A stretch of DNA of 14,799 nt. Origin: Verrucomicrobiota bacterium. Lineage in GTDB: Bacteria; Verrucomicrobiota; Verrucomicrobiia; Limisphaerales; AV2. The notes beneath the pieces were generated by a model. It saw only the letters and a list, made by a program, of their open reading frames with translations. It did no database searches and had not been told where the DNA came from. Made by a program: the position numbers and the translations under genes. Position 1 is the stretch's first letter, and every line of letters starts with the position of its first letter. Positions 8,247 to 13,463 of this stretch are shown here, in pieces. The stretch lies in the NCBI GenBank assembly GCA_003218935.1, contig QHPA01000053.1:1-14799 (forward strand). The letters are read 5' to 3'.

Positions 8247-9714
8247 TCCCAAATCCCAATGGGACTTCGGCGAGTTGTTTCCAACCGAGGCGACGCGGCG
8301 GGTGCTGACCGTCAGCGAGCTGACGACGCAGGTAAAACGGCTGCTCGAAAAGGAGGTCGGCCTCGTTTGGGTGACCGGCGAAGTGACCAACCTGCGCGCG
8401 CAAAGCTCCGGCCATATTTATTTCACGCTCAAGGACGCGGCGGCGCAATTGAACTGCGTGCTGTTCCGCGGCGAGTCGGTGGCGAACCGGGAGATTTTAC
8501 AGGACGGCCAGAAACTCGCCGTCCAGGGCGACCTCACCGTCTATGAACCGCGCGGACAATATCAACTCATCGTCCGCGCAGTCGAACTGCAGGGCGTCGG
8601 CGCGCTGCAACTGGCGTTCGAGCGGCTCAAACGCAAACTTCAGGCCGAAGGACTGTTCGCCCCGGAACGAAAACGTCCGCTGCCGAAATACCCGCAACGC
8701 ATCGGCCTCGTGACCTCGCCGACCGGCGCGGCCATTCGCGATGTGCTGCACGTGATTCAGCGGCGCAATCCGAATCTCGAAATCATTTTCGTTCCCTGCC
8801 GCGTGCAGGGCGACGGCGCGGCGGAGGAAATTGCCGCGGCGATACGGCTGTTGAATGAATTCAGTGCTCGTAGCAGCCGACGTAAGGAGGCTCCGACTTC
8901 CACGTCCGACGTTCGGCATCCGACGTCCGAAATTGATAAGAGCCTCCTTACGTCGGCTGCTACAAGGCTCGATTTGATTTTGATCACCCGCGGCGGCGGC
9001 AGTCTCGAAGACCTCTGGGCGTTCAACGAAGAAGTCGTCGCCCGCGCCGTTTTTGAGTCGGCGGTGCCGGTCGTCTCCGCCATCGGTCACGAGATTGATT
9101 TCACCATCTGCGATTTTGTGGCCGACGTGCGCGCTGCCACGCCGAGCGCCGCCGCGGAAATCATCACTGAAGGCGTGTTCGCCAGCCGCCAGTTTGTGGC
9201 CGAAGCGCCTGGCTGGATGGGGCAACGCATCCATCAGCGGCTTGGACGCGAACGGGAAAACCTTGAACAACTGACGGAACGCATCGCCCGCTCCCATCCG
9301 AGCCGTCGGTTGAACGAGAAGCTGCAACTGCTCGACGATTTGCAATCGAGTCTGCTGCGCGGAGTGAAGTACCGCTGGCGCGAGTACAGGACCGTTTGGC
9401 ACGACGTGAGTCAACGCATGCTGCGTGTCCGACCGGCGCAATTGCTGCGGCGCCGGCTTCAGAGTTGGCGCGAGTTGGACCGCCGCTTGTGCGAGCGGAC
9501 ACATCAGGGAGTGAAAGATTCTCAAAACCGCTTTGTCACGCTGGAAGCCCGACTGCGGCTGCTGTCGCCGACAAATGTTCTCGAACGCGGCTACTCGGTC
9601 ACCTTCGATGCTGAGACGGGCCAGGTCATTCGTGACGCAACAGAAGTGAAACCTGGCCAGCGATTGAAGACGCGGTTGAAACAGGGGGAAATCCGCAGCG
9701 TGACGGAAGGCTGA
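8236..9714 (+). CDS. xseA: Exodeoxyribonuclease VII large subunit
   Basis: Catalytic subunit of exonuclease VII, a cytoplasmic single-strand DNA exonuclease formed with several XseB copies. 492 residues. An OB-fold (~24-118) includes VWVTGEVTNLRAQSSGHIYF. The nuclease core includes RIGLVTSPTGAAIRDVLHVI, DLILITRGGGSLEDLWAFNE and AIGHEIDFTICDFVADVRAA. A long charged helical region (~300-445), the XseB-binding coiled coil, follows, and then the conserved VLERGYSVT end domain. The ATG at 8236 fits the family N-terminus. It exceeds E. coli XseA (456) largely because of a ~31-residue insert at 212-243 encoded by a palindromic repeat (8870-8963), placed in the loop just before the RGGGS strand. All core motifs remain, so activity is likely kept. 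Its partner gene xseB lies 3.3 kb downstream beyond two opposite-strand genes. Confidence 0.97.
   Translation: MARNPKSQWDFGELFPTEATRRVLTVSELTTQVKRLLEKEVGLVWVTGEVTNLRAQSSGHIYFTLKDAAAQLNCVLFRGESVANREILQDGQKLAVQGDLTVYEPRGQYQLIVRAVELQGVGALQLAFERLKRKLQAEGLFAPERKRPLPKYPQRIGLVTSPTGAAIRDVLHVIQRRNPNLEIIFVPCRVQGDGAAEEIAAAIRLLNEFSARSSRRKEAPTSTSDVRHPTSEIDKSLLTSAATRLDLILITRGGGSLEDLWAFNEEVVARAVFESAVPVVSAIGHEIDFTICDFVADVRAATPSAAAEIITEGVFASRQFVAEAPGWMGQRIHQRLGRERENLEQLTERIARSHPSRRLNEKLQLLDDLQSSLLRGVKYRWREYRTVWHDVSQRMLRVRPAQLLRRRLQSWRELDRRLCERTHQGVKDSQNRFVTLEARLRLLSPTNVLERGYSVTFDAETGQVIRDATEVKPGQRLKTRLKQGEIRSVTEG
8245..8258 (+). repeat. Two-unit 7-base direct repeat at the xseA start
   Basis: AATCCCA occurs at 8245 and again at 8252, directly after the xseA start codon and spanning the HEAT-gene stop. 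It encodes part of RNPKSQW. Two units alone could be chance; it is listed because it shares the 7-base period of the other arrays in the window. Confidence 0.4.
8870..8963. mobile_element. Palindromic repeat element inserted in frame in xseA
   Basis: A perfect 24-bp inverted repeat has its left arm at 8870-8893 (starting GTAGCAGCCGACG) and right arm at 8940-8963 (ending CGTCGGCTGCTAC). The arms flank a 46-base core made mostly of 7-base repeats. Read in the xseA frame it gives RSSRRKEA, a Ser/Thr-rich middle, then SLLTSAAT with no stop codon. The flanking protein (AIRLLNEF before, RLDLILITRGGGS after) joins naturally without it. It carries no gene, so it would be a non-autonomous, MITE-like or REP-like element, comparable in behaviour to the palindromic elements inside Rickettsia genes. 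I recall similar arms as dispersed repeats in related genomes, which needs a search to confirm. Confidence 0.85.
8898..8932 (+). repeat. 7-base tandem repeat in the core of the palindromic element
   Basis: Five consecutive 7-base units start at 8898, 8905, 8912, 8919 and 8926. The consensus is TCCGACG, with two perfect copies at 8905 and 8919 and the others differing at two or three positions. It fills most of the space between the inverted arms. Confidence 0.75.
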
Positions 9715-9743
9715 GAGCGCGTCCGAAAAATTTCAAGAATCCG

Positions 9744-9765
9744 CTATGGCTTGCGCAAGCGATAG
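9744..9765. terminator. Candidate bidirectional terminator (palindrome) between convergent genes
   Basis: A 22-bp palindrome with one mismatched pair is centred on GCTTGCGCAAGC (9749-9760), flanked by CTAT and ATAG. It also encodes the last five codons and stop of the minus-strand secreted protein. It lies 30 bases after the xseA stop, where two convergent genes end, and short T-rich stretches follow on both strands (GAATTTT at 9765; GAAATTTTTC on the minus strand). The perfect centre leaves only a small loop, and the T tracts are weak. Confidence 0.38.
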
Positions 9766-10289
9766 AATTTTGTGCCGCTTGCGACCGTGATGGGTGGCGT
9801 GGGATTGCCACCGGGCGCCGGGGTCCACGCGGGCAAAGAGAGGCTCTCCGTTTCTTCCAGTGTGAATCCCGGCGTCGTGGGTGACCACGAAATGACCACG
9901 TTGTTTCCGGAGGATAGAATGAACAGGGTCGGTGCGCCAGTCGTCGAGGGCACTACGATGCCGGGCCAGAAACCGCCTTGGAGAGCGTAACCACCGCCGC
10001 TCAACGTACCCGCGTCTGGTTGGCCGATGGTGCCGTTCAAGGTGTAGCTGTCTCCGCTGCTGGCGCCACCGCCGCCGCCGATCGTGAACCAGTCAATGGA
10101 GTAGCTCTGCGCCTTTGCCGAGCGCGGAGCCGGAAAAAGCGCAGCGCAACAAGCAATGACGAGTAACGAATGACGAATGACGAAGGAATAACGAATTCCA
10201 AAGCTCGATCGTCCCACCACGACGTTCGGTCTTCGAACTTCTTTCGGGTTTCGCCAATCGGATTTCGGATTTTGCCGCCAACTTTTCAT
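9744..10289 (-). CDS. Small secreted protein of a verrucomicrobial type, function unknown
   Basis: 181 residues. The ATG overlaps the stop of the collagen-like gene (ATGA), so the two are probably translated together. Residues ~39-61 (LLVIACCAALF to SAKA) are the hydrophobic core and cleavage region of a signal peptide. The mature part begins SYSIDWFTIGGGGGASSGD, continues with TLNGTIGQPDAG and ALQGGFWPG, then a probable beta-sandwich tail (VVISWSPTTPGFTLEETESL) ending in FYRL. I recall this layout as common in secreted proteins of Pedosphaera-like bacteria; no function is known. The first ~38 residues are unusually long and charged for a signal peptide and come from 7-base repeat arrays (10154-10199 and 10224-10276). 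GTG codons at residues 24-25 are alternative starts that would give a normal-length signal peptide. Confidence 0.75.
   Translation of the reverse strand: MKSWRQNPKSDWRNPKEVRRPNVVVGRSSFGIRYSFVIRHSLLVIACCAALFPAPRSAKAQSYSIDWFTIGGGGGASSGDSYTLNGTIGQPDAGTLSGGGYALQGGFWPGIVVPSTTGAPTLFILSSGNNVVISWSPTTPGFTLEETESLSLPAWTPAPGGNPTPPITVASGTKFYRLRKP
10154..10199 (-). repeat. 7-base tandem repeat in the signal-peptide region
   Basis: On the plus strand, units with consensus GAATGAC start at 10154, 10161, 10168, 10175, 10186 and 10193. The run is phase-perfect except for one 4-base addition (GAAG) at 10182. On the coding (minus) strand it gives FGIRYSFVIRHSLLVI, which runs into the hydrophobic core of the signal peptide. 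Confidence 0.8.
10224..10276 (-). repeat. Second 7-base tandem repeat at the start of the small secreted protein
   Basis: On the plus strand, units with consensus TTTCGGA start at 10224, 10231, 10242, 10249, 10256, 10263 and 10270, again with a single 4-base interruption (10238-10241). The unit sequence differs from that of the array at 10154. On the coding strand it yields NPKSDWRNPKEVRRPN at residues ~7-22. Confidence 0.72.
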
Positions 10290-12802
10290 TTCGCGCCTCC
10301 GTTTTTCTGAGTCATCATTTGCTCCATCTTTTCGAGCCGTTGCTTCAACTCTGTTATCTCCGTTTCCTTCTGCTGAAGCCTGTCCTCCAGCTTTTGGTTC
10401 AACCCCTGGATCGCCGCCAGCGCCACGCCGCTTTCATCCACGGTCGCAATGTGTTTGTCGTCCGTGCCGATGCCGAATGCGGAGTGAAAATCCTGCGCGA
10501 CGGGGCCGAGGTGTTTGGTCTTGGGATCGGCCTTGTAGGCCCACGTCTGGATGGGCAATTGCGCGACTTTGTCCAGTACGCTGCGGGTGTCCACGGCGGC
10601 GAAGTCCTGCTTGGCATTGCGGTCGCTGGTGCTGACGAACGTGGTATTGACCCAAAGACCCTTGCCGGTCAGGTGCATCAGCTCGGTGCCGCCGCCTGGG
10701 TCGGCGTAAGTATCGCTGTGAACGCCGCCTTTGTACCAGGAGAAGCCGTTGTTGGCGTCAGCGTCATCAGTACGGAAGTAGGTCGTGAGACCTTGCACGC
10801 CGATGCCATATTTGGTTCCCCACAGGTTGAGCATCTGACGCATTTGCTGGCCACAAAAGAGGCTGGTATTGGTCCCGAATTGCACCCCGCCACTTGCGCG
10901 AATAGCAAACTGATCGTTGGTTGTGGAACTGAAATCGGCGCTTTGTGAGTCGGCCCAGACGAAACTCCCCTGGTGATTTGCAAAGGCTCTGTTTCCGGCG
11001 GCGAAGCTGTAGTCTCCGGCAGCGGTGTTGAAATTGCCGCCTGGCACCGTCGCAGAAAGGCCGCTGCTGGTGTTCTGAATGCCGCCGCCCACTGTCGCGT
11101 ATAAGCCACTGCTGGTGTTGAGGTATCCGCCTGCCACCGTCGCATCAGGACCACTGCTGGTGTTGCTCGCGCCGCCGCTCACCGTCGCCTCATAGCCGCT
11201 GCTGGTATTTCCCAAGCCGCCGCCCACGGTGCCAAAACCATCAGTGACTCGATTCGTGTATGAAGCCCCACCATACTCGCCTCCGCCGCCAGCGATCGTT
11301 CCGCCATAAATTCCCGGTGTTACGAAATTCACCGGCGAACCGCCAATCACGTTCACGGTGTTCGAGTAGCTGACATCATTAGTCGTCGGCTCGAGCCGCA
11401 ACGCGCGCCGCCCGTTCACTTTGAACTCCAGCGGCTGGTTGTCCGTCGTGCCGAGGAAGTTCACACTGGGATCACTCCCCGCGTTTCCTGTGCGCGACCA
11501 CGCATCGGCCGACCCGGGCGGTCCTTGCGGGCCAGTCAGGCCAACCGGACCTTGGAGACCCTGGGGACCAACGGTACCGGCTGGGCCTTGGGGACCGCTC
11601 CCGCCGACAGGGCCTTGCGGACCAGCCGGTCCTTGAGCGCCGGTCGGACCCGTCGCGCCTTGTTGAGCCAGCGTGGTCCAATCGGCACCTTCAACGGGCG
11701 AGACGTTCGTGTTCGAACGCTTGGCCGTCCAGGCCGAGCCGTTGAAAAAAACCGCGTCATCGGCCAGGTAGTTCGACGCATTGTTCCATGCGCCGAGCCA
11801 ATTCAACCCTTTCGGCCCCGCCGGACCCTCAGGACCAGTCGTGCCAGTTGGACCTTGTGGCCCTTGGGGACCGGTTGCACCTTGCGGCCCTTGCGGACCA
11901 ACGGGGCCGACTACGCCGGTCGGCCCGGTGGCGCCTTGCGGACCAGCCAGTCCTTGAGCGCCGGTCGGACCCGTCGCGCCTTGTTGAGCCAGTGTGGTCC
12001 AATCTGCGCCTTCAACCGGGGAGACGTTTGTGTTCGAACGCTTGGCCGTCCAGGCCGAGCCGTTGAAAAAAACCGCGTCATCGGCCAGGTAGTTCGACGC
12101 ATTGTTCCATGCGCCGAGCCAGTTCAACCCTTTCGGCCCCGCCGGACCAGTCGTGCCAGTTGGACCTTGTGGCCCTTGGGGACCGGTTGCACCTTGCGGC
12201 CCTTGCGGACCAACGGGGCCCATTAGGCCTTGGGAACCGGTCGCCCCGGTGGCGCCTTGCGGACCAGCCAGTCCTTGGGCGCCGGTCGGACCGGGGGAGC
12301 CTTGAGAACCTGTGGGGCCGGCAAGCCCCACCGGCCCCTGTGGTCCTCGGAGACCTTGCGCGCCGCGAGGACCTCGTGGCCCCGCTGGTCCCTGCGGCCC
12401 TGCGGGTCCAGCTGGCGTCAGCGCATACAGAGCATACGGCGTTGGTGTCAGGGGCTGACGCGGATTCAGCGGTGTGAAACCGCCCGTGCTGCCGCCGGGC
12501 CGCACAGCAATCTCCAGCCAGTGAGCGGTGCCGTCGAACGCGCTCGGGCCGAAGTCCAGCGTGATGGTGAACAAGCCGTTGCTCACACTGGTCGGCGAAT
12601 TCGTGATTGGCCCGGCGAGAGCCGTGCCGTTGGTGGCCCAATCGTAAATCGTAAATTGTAAATCAAAGGCGCCGTTGGCGGGATTGCCCGCGTCGGTCAA
12701 CCGGCCCTGGTAAGTGAAGGACGTTCCCAACGGGGCGGCCAAGAGCTGAGTTGTCGCGAGCGACAGAGCGAGCAGCATCAGACTGAACAACTTTGGTTTC
12801 AT
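10286..12802 (-). CDS. Secreted collagen-like protein with C-terminal peptidase S74 (intramolecular chaperone) domain
   Basis: 838 residues. A signal peptide (1-22, to LLAA) is followed by an N-terminal domain (~23-127: [40 protein letters not shown]). Residues ~130-430 hold Gly-X-Y collagen repeats, interrupted twice by a ~50-residue [19 protein letters not shown] module that resembles small carbohydrate-binding modules. Residues ~515-605 carry five 15-residue repeats (GGxxNTSSGxxATVx) like YadA-type adhesin heads. SDRNAK places Ser726 and Lys731 at the spacing of the S74 self-cleaving dyad, followed by [18 protein letters not shown] and [18 protein letters not shown] coiled coil (~800-835) ends the protein. 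In S74 proteins this domain drives trimer assembly and then cuts itself off before the Ser, so a ~725-residue trimeric surface fibre is expected. A strong ribosome site supports the start. Phage tail fibres share the S74 domain, but the signal peptide argues for a cell-surface protein. Confidence 0.92.
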   Translation of the reverse strand: MKPKLFSLMLLALSLATTQLLAAPLGTSFTYQGRLTDAGNPANGAFDLQFTIYDWATNGTALAGPITNSPTSVSNGLFTITLDFGPSAFDGTAHWLEIAVRPGGSTGGFTPLNPRQPLTPTPYALYALTPAGPAGPQGPAGPRGPRGAQGLRGPQGPVGLAGPTGSQGSPGPTGAQGLAGPQGATGATGSQGLMGPVGPQGPQGATGPQGPQGPTGTTGPAGPKGLNWLGAWNNASNYLADDAVFFNGSAWTAKRSNTNVSPVEGADWTTLAQQGATGPTGAQGLAGPQGATGPTGVVGPVGPQGPQGATGPQGPQGPTGTTGPEGPAGPKGLNWLGAWNNASNYLADDAVFFNGSAWTAKRSNTNVSPVEGADWTTLAQQGATGPTGAQGPAGPQGPVGGSGPQGPAGTVGPQGLQGPVGLTGPQGPPGSADAWSRTGNAGSDPSVNFLGTTDNQPLEFKVNGRRALRLEPTTNDVSYSNTVNVIGGSPVNFVTPGIYGGTIAGGGGEYGGASYTNRVTDGFGTVGGGLGNTSSGYEATVSGGASNTSSGPDATVAGGYLNTSSGLYATVGGGIQNTSSGLSATVPGGNFNTAAGDYSFAAGNRAFANHQGSFVWADSQSADFSSTTNDQFAIRASGGVQFGTNTSLFCGQQMRQMLNLWGTKYGIGVQGLTTYFRTDDADANNGFSWYKGGVHSDTYADPGGGTELMHLTGKGLWVNTTFVSTSDRNAKQDFAAVDTRSVLDKVAQLPIQTWAYKADPKTKHLGPVAQDFHSAFGIGTDDKHIATVDESGVALAAIQGLNQKLEDRLQQKETEITELKQRLEKMEQMMTQKNGGAK
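11016..11240 (-). repeat. 45-bp in-frame tandem repeat in the collagen-like gene
   Basis: The motif CCRCTGCTGGTGTT or a close variant recurs at 11016, 11061, 11106, 11151 and 11196, exactly 45 bases apart. It encodes the 15-residue GGxxNTSSGxxATVx repeats. The outermost unit at 11016 is the most diverged. Confidence 0.9.
11613..12220 (-). repeat. Near-identical tandem duplication (~290 bp, 321-bp period) in the collagen-like gene
   Basis: The copy at 11613-11908 matches that at 11934-12220. The start-to-start distance is 321 bases (107 codons), with one 9-base difference that adds a Gly-Pro-Glu triplet to the first. The stretch from 11711 to about 11800 is repeated without change at 12032. 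Each copy holds one WLGAW module plus collagen flanks, so the protein has two such modules. The near-identity suggests a recent duplication. Confidence 0.9.
12642..12662 (-). repeat. 7-base tandem repeat in the collagen-like gene's N-terminal domain
   Basis: TCGTAAA at 12642 and 12649, then TTGTAAA at 12656 (plus-strand reading). On the coding strand it spells FDLQFTIYD, a stretch I recall as conserved in this N-terminal domain family, so repeat and conserved motif coincide. Confidence 0.8.
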
Positions 12803-12810
12803 AGAATCAT

Positions 12811-12816
12811 CTCCTT
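12811..12816 (-). promoter_or_regulatory. Strong Shine-Dalgarno site of the collagen-like gene
   Basis: AAGGAG on the minus strand, 8 bases before the ATG at 12802, is an ideal ribosome site. No comparably good one is seen before the other genes in the window, which hints at higher expression or a different origin. The rest of the 12803-13041 gap, between this gene and xseB, must hold both divergent promoters, but I see no convincing -35/-10 pair in it. Confidence 0.8.
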
Positions 12817-13041
12817 AACTATTTATGGACGCTTGCCGAGTCGATCGGCTCGAAGCCGAATCCCGGCCGCGCGCGGGGCGTTGGCCGAAAAGGTAGGAAC
12901 GAGTCAACGCAGACATGGGCAGTTTAAGGCTAATGGGGACGAAAAGTCAACCACAGACTGCTGGCAAAGCGAGTTTTTCGAGCGTTTTCCCTCTCCACAA
13001 TCGACTAGACGCCCGGCCCGACTTGTTCTAATTTTCGCCTC

Positions 13042-13326
13042 GTGTCGAAGGCAACTAAAACGGCCGCAGCCCAGACCACCGCCAGCAAAGACCTGCCTTT
13101 TGAAGACGCGCTGAAGAAGCTCGAAAGCATCGTCGAGGAGATGGAGTCCGATGAATTGCCGCTGGAAACGCTCTTGGCGCGCTTCGAGGAAGGCACGCGC
13201 CTCGCCAAAATCTGCCAGACCAAGCTGGCCGAAGCCGAGCTGAAAATCCAGCAACTGGAGAAAAACGCGTCCGGCGAACTCCAGCTCAAATCCATCAACC
13301 GCGGGGACGATTCACCCGGGGAATAA
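13042..13326 (+). CDS. xseB: Exodeoxyribonuclease VII small subunit
   Basis: 94 residues. Small helical subunit that binds the XseA coiled coil and is needed for exonuclease VII activity. The core LPFEDALKKLESIVEEMES followed by LPLETLLARFEEGTRLAK is diagnostic, then CQTKLAEAELKIQQL. The start is GTG at 13042 (SKATKTAAA lead), with no clear ribosome site. The length is slightly above the ~80 of E. coli because of N- and C-terminal tails. It sits 137 bases before dxs, echoing the E. coli xseB-ispA-dxs cluster but without ispA between. Confidence 0.94.
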   Translation: MSKATKTAAAQTTASKDLPFEDALKKLESIVEEMESDELPLETLLARFEEGTRLAKICQTKLAEAELKIQQLEKNASGELQLKSINRGDDSPGE

Positions 13327-13367
13327 TCTCTTCCAACTTGAAAGCCGACCCGAACAACCTGGGGGCA

Positions 13368-13434
13368 TTGGAGTGTTGGAGTAATGGTTTCATTTTCCAA
13401 TCATCACTGCATCACTCCATCACTGCATCACTCC
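13368..13434. repeat. 8-base tandem repeat with inverted arm between xseB and dxs
   Basis: ATCACTGC and ATCACTCC alternate at 13403, 13411, 13419 and 13427, a perfect 16-bp unit present twice. To the left, GGAGTGTT and GGAGTAAT (13370-13385) match the complement of these units at 13 of 16 positions, so the region could fold into a long imperfect hairpin. It fills much of the 137-base gap and ends 29 bases before dxs. Confidence 0.85.
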
Positions 13435-13463
13435 ATTAACCCCACTCCTTTCCTTCCCTGCCT

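Noticed and set aside
8870..8963. Possible transcription terminator or insertion sequence with a transposase
   Set aside because: It lies inside an uninterrupted reading frame, has no T tract after the stem and is far too short to encode a transposase; a non-autonomous repeat fits better.
8497..9525. Open minus-strand frame of 342 codons opposite xseA
   Set aside because: No family motif; the plus strand carries the complete XseA protein over the same bases.
10154..10276. Possible CRISPR array
   Set aside because: Units are only 7 bases, contiguous, with no unique spacers and no cas genes nearby.
11525..12226. Open plus-strand frame opposite the collagen region
   Set aside because: It results from the Gly-Pro-rich codons of the opposite strand; its own repeat reflects the 321-base duplication.
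10286..12802. Phage tail-fibre or prophage origin because of the S74 and collagen domains
   Set aside because: The protein has a signal peptide and a non-phage N-terminal domain, and no other phage gene is present in the window.
12823..12860. Promoter for the collagen-like gene from a CATAAAT box
   Set aside because: It would put the transcription start inside the Shine-Dalgarno site and no matching -35 box is seen.
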